A stretch of 64,000 nucleotides of DNA from an uncultured Sutterella sp. (lineage in GTDB: Bacteria > Pseudomonadota > Gammaproteobacteria > Burkholderiales > Burkholderiaceae_F), in assembly GCA_900545275.1 (NCBI GenBank), contig UQYG01000006.1:62001-126000 (forward strand), given 5' to 3'. The position numbers and the translations under genes were made by a program. The notes under the pieces are model-generated. The model was not told where the DNA came from and searched no databases. It saw only the letters and a program-made list of their open reading frames with translations. The first letter of the stretch is position 1, and each line of letters begins with the position of its first letter. Below, piece by piece: positions 29,443-38,239 of this stretch.

Positions 29443-29984
29443 GAGTCACCGAGCGCTTTTCACCCCACAGCAACGAAAGACCCGAAGGCACGGCGATCGA
29501 CCTCGTCGTGCTTCATTTCATTTCGCTTCCGGCGGGCGTCTTTGCGGGCGACGCGGTGGAACGGCTTTTTGCGGGGACGCTCGATACGAATCTCCCGGCC
29601 TTTGCGAACCTCAAGGGACTGCGCGTTTCGTCGCATTTTTTCATTCGCCGCACGGGCGAAGTGCTCTCCTTCGTGCCGGTGGAGCGCCGCGCCTGGCACG
29701 CGGGCGTTTCGGTCTTTCACGGACGTCCCGACTGCAACGACCGGTCCGTGGGAATCGAACTCGAGGGGACGGGGGAAGTTCCCTTCGAAGACGCGCAATA
29801 CGAAGCGCTTGCGGCTCTGCTCGAAGAGCTCTCGGATCGTTTTCCGATCCGGTGGGTAACGGGGCACGAGCACGTGGCGCCCGGCCGCAAGGCAGACCCG
29901 GGTCCTTTCTTCGACTGGAGGCGGCTTGCGAGGGCGCTGCCCGGACTTTGCTTCGATGTTCGCCCCCAGATCTCTGCGAAATGA
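29439..29984 (+). CDS. ampD: 1,6-anhydro-N-acetylmuramyl-L-alanine amidase AmpD
   Basis: 181 residues from GTG 29439 (GTGA overlap with the previous stop); a longer in-frame opening from 29349 lies inside the previous gene. Amidase_2 domain: zinc His26 ('VVLHFISLP'), the second His and Asp in 'VTGHEHVAPGRKADPGPFFDW', and catalytic Glu in 'SVGIELEGTG'. AmpD cleaves anhydro-muropeptides in the cytoplasm during murein recycling and so controls AmpC-type induction where AmpR exists. Confidence 0.93.
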   Translation: MRVTERFSPHSNERPEGTAIDLVVLHFISLPAGVFAGDAVERLFAGTLDTNLPAFANLKGLRVSSHFFIRRTGEVLSFVPVERRAWHAGVSVFHGRPDCNDRSVGIELEGTGEVPFEDAQYEALAALLEELSDRFPIRWVTGHEHVAPGRKADPGPFFDWRRLARALPGLCFDVRPQISAK

Positions 29985-30016
29985 GGTTTTGTACCCCGCA
30001 CAAAGGGAAGAAGCCT

Positions 30017-30025
30017 TGATATATT
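30017..30025 (+). promoter_or_regulatory. Candidate extended -10 promoter for yggT
   Basis: TGATATATT fits TGnTAnnnT, 45 bases before the ATG at 30070. No –35 match at the expected distance. Confidence 0.4.
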
Positions 30026-30069
30026 GAGGGAATTGTTTGTTCCTACGGGAGTCATCGGCCCGCAAACCA

Positions 30070-30621
30070 ATGTTCGCCTCTTTAGTGCAGTTTCTCATTC
30101 TTACCGCCGCCTCCATTCTCGGGTGTCTTCTCGTTCTTCGCGCTTGGAGTTACGCCTGCGCCATGACAATTCAGGATCCGATCGTCTATCCGATCCGGCG
30201 TCTTACGAACTGGCTCGTCGATCCCCTCGGCAAGTTCGTCGAACCGAAGGGAGCGTGGGACTGGCCGAGCCTCCTCGGTGCGCTCCTCGCCGCCTTTTTG
30301 AGCGTGATCGTTCGCACGGCCTTTCATCCGGCGGGTTTTGCAATGGTGAGCACCTGGATTGCTCCCTTCGCGACGGTGCTTCGCTGGGGGCTCGAAATGC
30401 TCACCTGGGGTATTTTCGGTTGGGTGATCCTCTCCTGGGTCGCGGCGCGTCACCCCTTCAACTATTCGCTCTCGATTCTGCTAGAACCCTTCATGCGACC
30501 GGTGCGCCGTGTTCTGCCGACCTTCCGCGGGATGGACTTTTCGCCGCTTGTCGTGCTGCTTGCGGCCAACGCACTGCTGCTCTTCATTCTGCCGATTTCG
30601 GACGGTCGGATTCTCTTCTGA
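30070..30621 (+). CDS. YggT-family membrane protein
   Basis: 183 residues from the ATG at 30070. Two copies of the YggT unit, each a membrane helix pair followed by a 'P...P(I/V)RR' motif: 'DPIVYPIRRLTNWL' and 'LEPFMRPVRRVLP'. The second copy is followed by 'GMDFSPLVVLLAANALL', as in other YggT proteins. Reported roles are in osmotic tolerance and cell division in various bacteria; none is certain here. Confidence 0.9.
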   Translation: MFASLVQFLILTAASILGCLLVLRAWSYACAMTIQDPIVYPIRRLTNWLVDPLGKFVEPKGAWDWPSLLGALLAAFLSVIVRTAFHPAGFAMVSTWIAPFATVLRWGLEMLTWGIFGWVILSWVAARHPFNYSLSILLEPFMRPVRRVLPTFRGMDFSPLVVLLAANALLLFILPISDGRILF

Positions 30622-30640
30622 TCCCGACGTCGCCCACATG

Positions 30641-30666
30641 AAAAAGCCGCCCCAGGGCGGCTTTTT
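30641..30666. terminator. Bidirectional terminator between yggT and the PfkB kinase
   Basis: AAAAAGCCGCCC and GGGCGGCTTTTT form a 12-base stem with a minimal loop, with A and T runs on either side, serving both the plus-strand yggT and the minus-strand kinase. Confidence 0.9.
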
Positions 30667-30689
30667 CGTGTGGGACCTGCGAAGCTTGC

Positions 30690-31625
30690 TCAGAAAGGCG
30701 CTTCGTCCCAATGAGAGGCGTAGATGCGGCGAACCTCGTCCAAGGTCGTACGCCAGTTCTGTGCGCCGCGCACCGCCACCTTGAGGCTTCCGAGGATCGT
30801 GCCGATGCGCGCCCCTTCGACCGGGGAGAGTCCCCGTTCGCGAGCAAAAAGGAGGCCGCCCCGATACGCGTCGCCCGCTCCCACGGGATCGACGGCCCGG
30901 GCGGGGATCGCTGCGACCTCAATTTTTTCTCCACCCGCAAGCCAGACGGTCGAACCCTTTTCACCGTGCGTGTGATAAATGGTTTTGCCCGCAAGCGAGA
31001 GCACTTCGGGCGTGAGGCTCGCGACTTTTTCGAGGTATTCGGCCTCAAAGTCCGAAAAGGCGCAGGCGTCGGCCCCGTCGGCGAACGCCCGGAGTTCCTC
31101 GGGCGTAAAAAGCGGTCCCGCCTGTCCGGGATCGAAAAGATAGGGAACGCCCCGTTCGCGAAAGAGGTGCGCATGAAGCTTCATCGGACGCGCTCCGCCG
31201 GGGCCGAGAATCGCGTAGTCGATCGTGCGGTCTTCGGGCCAGGAAAGGCGGTCGGACGCGTCCATGGCGCCCGGGTGAAAGCTCGCGAGCTGACAGCCGC
31301 CTTCGTCCGTCACGATGAAGGCCTGCGAAGTGAAGCAGTCCGTGAGACACGGCATGCCGTCCGTGGCGATGCCGAGCGCTCGAAAGTGCTCGAGATAGTC
31401 GCCTCCGTCGCGCCCAAGGGCACTCCAGACGAAAGGATCGCCTCCGAGCTGATGAAGGGCGTAGGCAATGTTGGCTGCGCAGCCTCCGAAGTCCCGATGC
31501 ATTTCGGGCGCAAAAAACGTGAGGTTGACGTGCCGCAGGTCTCCCTTTTCGAGTTTGTCGGCAAAACGCCCGTTGTGCGTGAGGATCGTGTCGTAGGCGA
31601 CGGATCCGGTGATCATCGTGCTCAC
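30690..31625 (-). CDS. PfkB-family carbohydrate kinase (adenosine kinase-like)
   Basis: 311 residues. Ribokinase fold with the N-terminal 'FGGCAANIAYALHQLGG' sugar-binding region and the catalytic 'DPVGAGDAYRGGLLFA' motif (GAGD anion hole and base). In betaproteobacteria the copy with this spacing is usually annotated as adenosine kinase, but substrate cannot be read from sequence. Nine bases downstream of the zinc-ribbon gene on the minus strand. Confidence 0.88.
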   Translation of the reverse strand: MSTMITGSVAYDTILTHNGRFADKLEKGDLRHVNLTFFAPEMHRDFGGCAANIAYALHQLGGDPFVWSALGRDGGDYLEHFRALGIATDGMPCLTDCFTSQAFIVTDEGGCQLASFHPGAMDASDRLSWPEDRTIDYAILGPGGARPMKLHAHLFRERGVPYLFDPGQAGPLFTPEELRAFADGADACAFSDFEAEYLEKVASLTPEVLSLAGKTIYHTHGEKGSTVWLAGGEKIEVAAIPARAVDPVGAGDAYRGGLLFARERGLSPVEGARIGTILGSLKVAVRGAQNWRTTLDEVRRIYASHWDEAPF

Positions 31626-31634
31626 GGCGGCTCC

Positions 31635-32390
31635 TCAGATGGGGGTCACCGCCGTAACGCGAACGCCGCGCACGGGGAGTTCCTCGTCGACTTCGAGTTC
31701 GGCCTCGACTCGAACAGTCTCGCCCGCTCGCAGCACGTTGTTCTCGACAAAACCGTAATCCGCGGGCTCGAAGAGCCGTTGCGCGAGCGTTTCGTCCGCG
31801 GCGTTGAGAAGACGCACTTCGAGAAGCGGAAGAATCTGCGGTCGGTTGGACGCGTTCGTGATTTCGATGCGCACGTTCCGGGGCGAATCAGTTTGGGCGA
31901 GTTCTCCCCGAATTTCAAAGGCCCTCACGTCGCTCCAGGCAAAGCCCGGGCAGGGAAGCGTGCGGCAGACGTTTTCGTAGACGCCTCGGAGCGGGGGAAA
32001 CTGCCGAAGAATCGGATCGTGAAAGTAGAGAACCCCCGCCGTGAGGGCTCCCGCAAGGCCGACGAGTCCCAGGAGGGTAAAAAGGACGCCGCCCCTGCGG
32101 GGTTTTTCCGCTGAAACGGCAACGGGTACGGAGGCTGCAGGCCCAGGCGTTTCACGGGCGTGAAAGTCGGAGAGATCCTCGGCGATCTTCGCCATCTGCG
32201 CCTCTTTCTTCTCTTCAGGCGCGCGGCGCGCCGCCACGACGCGGGCGAGCGCTTCGTTGTCGACCTCCACGGTTTCCGCGCGTGCGAGGGCGAAGGTGTG
32301 GCGGCATTCGCCGCAGCGAAGCGTTTCGGCGGTTTCGTCGGGACACTTCCAGAGGGCCCCGCAGGCGGGGCAGCGAACGATTCGGGTCAT
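31635..32390 (-). CDS. Zinc-ribbon and DUF3426 domain protein
   Basis: 251 residues. An MJ0042-type zinc ribbon at the N-terminus (C7, C10, C26, C29), an acidic and Ala-rich linker, one membrane helix (about 104–126), then a β-rich DUF3426 domain ('LAQTDSPRNVRIEITNASNRPQ') outside the membrane. This architecture lies next to prmA in many betaproteobacteria. Function unknown. Confidence 0.85.
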   Translation of the reverse strand: MTRIVRCPACGALWKCPDETAETLRCGECRHTFALARAETVEVDNEALARVVAARRAPEEKKEAQMAKIAEDLSDFHARETPGPAASVPVAVSAEKPRRGGVLFTLLGLVGLAGALTAGVLYFHDPILRQFPPLRGVYENVCRTLPCPGFAWSDVRAFEIRGELAQTDSPRNVRIEITNASNRPQILPLLEVRLLNAADETLAQRLFEPADYGFVENNVLRAGETVRVEAELEVDEELPVRGVRVTAVTPI

Positions 32391-32407
32391 AGGCTCTTCT
32401 CAAAAGA

Positions 32408-32448
32408 AAAAGCGCCCCGTCCACCGTTGGAGGGGGCGGGACGCTTTT
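32408..32448 (-). terminator. Terminator after prmA
   Basis: A GC-rich stem with outer AAAAGCG/CGCTTTT arms and an imperfect inner stem; on the minus strand it ends GCGCTTTTTCTTTT. Confidence 0.75.
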
Positions 32449-32467
32449 CGTATTGTAGGCGATCGGA

Positions 32468-33364
32468 TTATTCGCGGCGGCCGGCGATGGCGACCCAACC
32501 GTCCTCCTCCTTCCAGACGGAGAGCTTCACGGCGGGATCGGTCCGACGGTAGATCTCGATCACTTCTTCGGCCTGACGCGCGAGGACGCCCGAGAGAACG
32601 AGGGCGCCGCCCTTCTTGACGCGGCCGAGAAGGGCCGGCGCCAAAAGCTTCAGAGGGTTCGAGAGAATGTTGGCTACGACGACGTCGTACTGGCCTTCAG
32701 GCATGTCTGCGGGGAGTCGGAAGTCGGCTTCGGCGTCATTGTGAATGGCATTTTCGCGGGCGGCTTCCACGGCCTGCGGATCAATGTCGGTCCCCGTCAC
32801 GGATTGCGCGCCGAGACGTTTGGCGGCGATGGCGAGAATGCCCGTGCCGCAGCCGTAGTCGAGGAGTTTGTCGGTCGGACGGATGTTTTCGTCAATCCAT
32901 CCGAGGCAAAGGTGCGTGGTCGGGTGCGAGCCCGTTCCGAAGGCGACGCCCGGATCGAGGCGGATGTTTACCGCGTTTTCATTGGGGAGTTCATGCCAGG
33001 TCGGAACGATCCAGAGGCGGTCCGAGACGCGGACGGGCTGGAACTGCGCCTGCGTGATGCGGACCCAGTCGGCGTTTTCCACTTCCTTCGTGCCGAGCAC
33101 TTCGGGGGGATTGCAACCGAGCGCCTTCACGGCGAGGGCGAGCGACGTTTCCAGGTCGAAGGTTTCGTCGACTAGGAGCGACACCACCGAGCGCGGCCAG
33201 GCGCAGGTTTCGGGTTCGAGTCCGGGTTCGCCGTATAGAGGCTGTTCGTCGGGACGGTCGGCGTCGGCGTCTTCGATCGTGGCCGAAAGGGCGCCCGCGT
33301 CCATCAGAAGGTCGGAGAGCGCTTCCGCACAGCGTTCGTCGGCAAGAAGTTTGATTTCACGCAT
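32468..33364 (-). CDS. prmA: Ribosomal protein L11 methyltransferase
   Basis: 298 residues. N-terminal L11-binding domain (1–60), then a Rossmann methyltransferase with 'DKLLDYGCGTGILAIAAKRLGA' (SAM motif I), 'GTDIDPQAVEAAREN' and 'VVANILSNPLKLLAP' (NxxSNP-like motif IV). 'DPGVAFGTGSHPTTHLCL' upstream is a PrmA hallmark. Methylates L11 at several lysines and the N-terminus. Downstream of accC with a terminator between. Confidence 0.95.
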   Translation of the reverse strand: MREIKLLADERCAEALSDLLMDAGALSATIEDADADRPDEQPLYGEPGLEPETCAWPRSVVSLLVDETFDLETSLALAVKALGCNPPEVLGTKEVENADWVRITQAQFQPVRVSDRLWIVPTWHELPNENAVNIRLDPGVAFGTGSHPTTHLCLGWIDENIRPTDKLLDYGCGTGILAIAAKRLGAQSVTGTDIDPQAVEAARENAIHNDAEADFRLPADMPEGQYDVVVANILSNPLKLLAPALLGRVKKGGALVLSGVLARQAEEVIEIYRRTDPAVKLSVWKEEDGWVAIAGRRE

Positions 33365-33370
33365 GGTTTT

Positions 33371-33399
33371 AAAAAATCGAAAAGGGGCCCGCAGGCCCC
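33371..33399 (-). terminator. Terminator between accC and prmA
   Basis: GGGGCC (33384–33389) and GGCCCC (33394–33399) with a four-base loop; the minus strand continues TTTTCGATTTTTT. Confidence 0.8.
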
Positions 33400-33412
33400 G
33401 AGAAAAAGGAGG

Positions 33413-34771
<1,359 letters not shown>

Positions 34772-34778
34772 GGTGCGA

Positions 34779-35240
34779 TCAGCCGATGATGAGGAGGTTC
34801 TGGCCGTATTCGACGGGCTGACCGTTTTCCACGCAGATTTCCTTGACGACGCCGTCGGTTTCGGCTTCGACTTCGTTGAGAAGCTTCATGGCTTCAATGA
34901 TGCAGACGGTCTGACCCTTCTTGACGGTGTCGCCCACTTCGACAAAGGGCTTGGCGCCCGGAGACGGAGCGCGGTAGAAGGTGCCGACCATCGGGCTCGT
35001 GAGCGGCGTCCCTTCGACCTTGGGCTCGGCGGGCTCGGCCGCGGCGGGCTGAGCGGCCGGAGCGGGCGCGGCGGGGGCCGCGACGGCGACGGGCGCCGGG
35101 GCGGTCGTCTGGACGACCTGAACGGGCGTCTGCGGATGATTGATCACGCGAATGCGGTCCGGGCCTTCGCAAATTTCAAATTCGGCAACGCCGCTTTCCG
35201 CTACGAGGTCCAACAGGGACTTAATTTTGCGCAGATCCAT
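34779..35240 (-). CDS. accB: Acetyl-CoA carboxylase, biotin carboxyl carrier protein
   Basis: 153 residues from the ATG at 35240; the longer in-frame opening lacks conserved residues. N-terminal dimerisation part '[18 protein letters not shown]', a Pro/Ala linker (about 45–72), and the biotinyl domain with Lys119 in 'EAMKL'. The thumb loop '[14 protein letters not shown]' is present. First gene of accBC. The aroQ gene often found upstream is absent. Confidence 0.96.
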   Translation of the reverse strand: MDLRKIKSLLDLVAESGVAEFEICEGPDRIRVINHPQTPVQVVQTTAPAPVAVAAPAAPAPAAQPAAAEPAEPKVEGTPLTSPMVGTFYRAPSPGAKPFVEVGDTVKKGQTVCIIEAMKLLNEVEAETDGVVKEICVENGQPVEYGQNLLIIG

Positions 35241-35268
35241 CTCTACTAACCTTTTCTGTGATTCTGAT

Positions 35269-35297
35269 GTGCGGGCGGGGCGAGCCCCGTTGCGCAC
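35269..35297 (-). other. Strong hairpin in the accB leader
   Basis: Nested pairing: outer GTGCG/CGCAC and inner CGGGGC (35276–35281) with GCCCCG (35284–35289). It lies about 30 bases upstream of the accB start in the transcript and has no T-run, so it is a leader structure, not a terminator. Confidence 0.5.
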
Positions 35298-35405
35298 GAT
35301 GTGACTAATGCGTGTCGGTTCCGAGGGTCCCGAGGGAGGACGGCTTCGGAGAACTCGTATTTCCGCCAATTTTCGTGATTTTTCGTCCGAAAGTAAATGA
35401 AAAAG

Positions 35406-35427
35406 CACGAAAAGCCCCGAACGGGGC
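35406..35427 (-). terminator. Terminator after the mpl-linked gene
   Basis: GCCCCG/CGGGGC stem (35414–35419 with 35422–35427); reading the minus strand, TTTTCGTGCTTTTT follows. Confidence 0.75.
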
Positions 35428-35491
35428 GATCCGGAAAGGAGGTGGCAATATCTTACCCTCGCCCCGAAGTGCAAGGTATGCCCTAATCAGG

Positions 35492-36088
35492 CTAATCCAA
35501 TCGCTCGGAATCGGCCCGATGGACGAGGAGGACAGAAAGGAGCGCCGACGAGATCTCCCCCATCGATTCGAGCGGGTGCTGCCAGGGGTCGGGGCGCGTG
35601 CGGTGCGCTTTGAGGCGCGGACGCGTCCACACGGCGACGAGCACGGGTTCGTCCGAAAGGTACACGGCGAAGCGGGCGTTTTCACCCGACTGAGGGGCGA
35701 GTTCCTCAAAGCGGACGTCTGCGTTCAGAAGGGCGATGAGCGGCGCCTTCTCGTCGTCCGTGTCGAGGACGACTTCGGCGACGGCGTCGCGGGAGGCGGC
35801 GCCGTCGAGAACCCGTCCGACGAGTTTGGGTTCGACGTTGCCGAGCGACTCTTCAAAGAAGGTCATCACGGCGAGCGCCGCATTTCGCTTTCGCCGCAGG
35901 GAGCGGCGGTGTGCGTCGGGATCGAACGTCGAGTACCAGCGCCGCAGTTCCGTGGCGACCCGGTCGTCGGAAGGGCGTTCTCCGCATTCGAGCGTGACGC
36001 TCTCGAGGGCGTCGCGCCACCGGACGCCGTCGCGGGCGATGAGGCGGGCGGCAAGGACCGCGGCGCGGTCGGAGGGACCGTAGGACAT
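35492..36088 (-). CDS. mpl-linked conserved hypothetical protein (possibly nucleotidyltransferase-like)
   Basis: 198 residues. It resembles a betaproteobacterial family encoded beside mpl: an N-terminal 'AARLIARDGVRWRDAL' helix, 'RRWYSTFDPDAHRRSLRRKRNAAL', then 'PKLVGRVLDGAASRDAVAEVVLDTDDEKA'. In relatives the last block reads roughly 'GSVLxGTA…D…K', recalling a degenerate nucleotidyltransferase G-S/D-x-D site; here the second Asp region is 'LDTDDEKA'. It is divergent from mpl. Function not established; the nucleotidyltransferase idea is tentative. Confidence 0.55.
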   Translation of the reverse strand: MSYGPSDRAAVLAARLIARDGVRWRDALESVTLECGERPSDDRVATELRRWYSTFDPDAHRRSLRRKRNAALAVMTFFEESLGNVEPKLVGRVLDGAASRDAVAEVVLDTDDEKAPLIALLNADVRFEELAPQSGENARFAVYLSDEPVLVAVWTRPRLKAHRTRPDPWQHPLESMGEISSALLSVLLVHRADSERLD

Positions 36089-36289
36089 GCTTTTCTAAAG
36101 GAAATGAAAAACGCCCTCATTCTACAGGGGAGCGGAACAAAAGGGGGGTGTCCGGGGCGTCGGAAAACGGATGAGGCCAAATGGAGGGCGGACGGCAACA
36201 GAAAGTTTCGATCGGCAGAGCTTCTTTTCCGCAGAGCGTCCGGCGGTTCGATATGATTCGATGTGTTTTTCGACACTTCGGGGCCAAGC

Positions 36290-37630
36290 ATGCACATTCA
36301 CATTCTCGGTATCTGCGGCACCTTCATGGGCGGCGTCGCGCAGCTTGCGGCGCAGGCCGGACACACCGTGACGGGGTGCGACCGCGGCGTCTATCCGCCG
36401 ATGAGCGACGCACTGCGCGCGTCGGGGATCGCTCTCACCGAAGGGTACGGCGCCGAGCAGCTCTCGGTCGAACCCGACCTCTGGGTGGTGGGGAACGCCG
36501 TTTCGCGCGGCAATCCGCTTCTGGAGGCCATTCTGAACCGGGGGCTTCCCTATACCTCGGGACCGCAGTGGATGTGCGAGCACATTCTTGCCGGGCGCCA
36601 CGTGCTCGCCGTTGCGGGTACGCACGGCAAAACGACGACCACGTCGCTTCTCGCCTGGATTCTGCGCGGCGCCGGAATCGACGCGGGCTACCTCATCGGC
36701 GGCGTTCCCGCCTGGGGCGCGGGAAGTGCCCTCCTGGGCGACCCGAAGGCTCCCTTCGTGATCGAGGCCGACGAGTACGACACGTGTTTTTTCGACAAGC
36801 GCAGCAAGTTCGTGCACTACCGTCCCCGCACGGCGATCCTCAACAACCTTGAATACGATCACGCGGACATCTTCGAGAATCTTGCGGCGATCGAAAAGCA
36901 GTTTCATCACCTCGTGCGCACGATGCCGAGCGAAGGCACGGTCGTGACGCACGCTGGCTCCGAAGCACTCGAGCGCGTCCTCGCCATGGGCGTGTGGTCG
37001 AAGGTCGAGCGCTTTGACGACGACGCGGAATGGAGTGTGACCGAGGACGGCGTCGTGCGGCTCGCGGGCGAGGTGCAGGGAGAGCTGCGCCTTCCCATGT
37101 CGGGGCGCTACAACCGCCTCAATGCACTCGCCGCCGTTGCGGCTGCGCGGACGGCGGGCGTCAGTCCCGAGGCTTCATTGCGGCTTCTCGCAGATTTTCC
37201 GGGCGTCAAGCGCCGTCAGGAAGTGCGCGGCGTCGTGCGCGGCATCACGGTGATCGACGACTTCGCACACCATCCGACCGCCATCGCGGAGACGATCCGG
37301 GCCGTTCGCGAAAAGGCGCCCGGACGCATTCTCGCGGTCCTCGAGCCGCGCAGCAACACGATGAAGCTCGGCACGATGAAGGACCGTCTCGCCACGAGCC
37401 TCCGGGACGCCGACAAAGTCTTCTGTTATCGGGGTCCGGGCGTTTCGTGGGATCCCGCCGCAGCGCTCAAGCCGCTGGGTGAAAAGGCGATGGCGACCGC
37501 CGACTTCGAGGCGCTCGTTGCGGCAGTCCTCGCCGAGGCGCGTTCGGGCGACACGATTCTCTGCATGAGCAACGGCGCCTTCGGTGGCATTCACAATCGG
37601 CTGCTCGAAGGTCTCGGGGAACGTTCATGA
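36290..37630 (+). CDS. mpl: UDP-N-acetylmuramate:tripeptide ligase Mpl
   Basis: 446 residues from the ATG at 36290 ('MHIHILGICGTFMGG'); an in-frame ATG-like start at 36263 adds unconserved residues. Mur ligase family: P-loop GTHGKTTT at 110–117, 'IEADEYDTCFFDKRSKF' typical of Mpl, 'NNLEYDHADIF', and 'DDFAHHPTAI'. Mpl attaches recycled L-Ala-D-Glu-mDap to UDP-MurNAc in the cytoplasm. Works in the same recycling pathway as AmpD. ATGA overlap with the next gene. Confidence 0.95.
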   Translation: MHIHILGICGTFMGGVAQLAAQAGHTVTGCDRGVYPPMSDALRASGIALTEGYGAEQLSVEPDLWVVGNAVSRGNPLLEAILNRGLPYTSGPQWMCEHILAGRHVLAVAGTHGKTTTTSLLAWILRGAGIDAGYLIGGVPAWGAGSALLGDPKAPFVIEADEYDTCFFDKRSKFVHYRPRTAILNNLEYDHADIFENLAAIEKQFHHLVRTMPSEGTVVTHAGSEALERVLAMGVWSKVERFDDDAEWSVTEDGVVRLAGEVQGELRLPMSGRYNRLNALAAVAAARTAGVSPEASLRLLADFPGVKRRQEVRGVVRGITVIDDFAHHPTAIAETIRAVREKAPGRILAVLEPRSNTMKLGTMKDRLATSLRDADKVFCYRGPGVSWDPAAALKPLGEKAMATADFEALVAAVLAEARSGDTILCMSNGAFGGIHNRLLEGLGERS

Positions 37631-38223
37631 AGCGGACGATTCTCTTTTTGCACGGTTTTTGCTCTTCTCCGCTCTCGGGGAAGGCCGTCGCCACGAAGCG
37701 GTATTTCGGACGGCTCGGTTGGTGCGTCTACGCGCCCGACCTGACGTGGGGGCCCAAAGAGGCGGATCGTCTTCTTGAAGATTTCGTTTCGCATATCCGG
37801 GGGGAGTGGGCCGTCTTCGGTTCGAGTCTCGGCGGCTTTTACGCAGCCCGCCTCGCGCACCGGCACGGCGTTCCCGCCGTACTCCTCAATCCCTGCACGA
37901 ACCCGTGGGCGACGGTGCCGTCGCTTATGGGCGAGCATGAAATCTACGGATGGCCCGGGCGTCGCATCGTCGTCACGGAGCGCTTTGCCGAGGATTTCCG
38001 CGAACTCGCCCGTGAGACGCCCCTGACGCTTTCTGCCTCGCGACGCCTTCTCGTTCTCTCGGACCGCGACGAAGTGCTCGACCGAAACGATGCGCTCAGA
38101 CTCTACGGCGAGGAAAACCTCGTGACGAGCGAAGACGACTGGCATCAGCTCCATCACTACGAACATCACCTGCCCGCGATCGAGCGGTTTTTGGAAGAGG
38201 CCTTCGGCGCCGCGCGGCAATAA
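37627..38223 (+). CDS. YqiA-like alpha/beta-hydrolase (esterase)
   Basis: 198 residues, single α/β-hydrolase domain of the YqiA/YcfP group. 'ILFLHGFCSSPLSGKA' oxyanion region, nucleophile Ser67 in GSSLGG, acid Asp in 'VLSDRDEVLD' and His in 'HHYEHHLPAIERFL'. Physiological substrate unknown. Start overlaps the mpl stop by four bases, so coupled expression with mpl and the RNB gene is likely. Confidence 0.9.
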   Translation: MKRTILFLHGFCSSPLSGKAVATKRYFGRLGWCVYAPDLTWGPKEADRLLEDFVSHIRGEWAVFGSSLGGFYAARLAHRHGVPAVLLNPCTNPWATVPSLMGEHEIYGWPGRRIVVTERFAEDFRELARETPLTLSASRRLLVLSDRDEVLDRNDALRLYGEENLVTSEDDWHQLHHYEHHLPAIERFLEEAFGAARQ

Positions 38224-38239
38224 ACGACGTAACGACATC

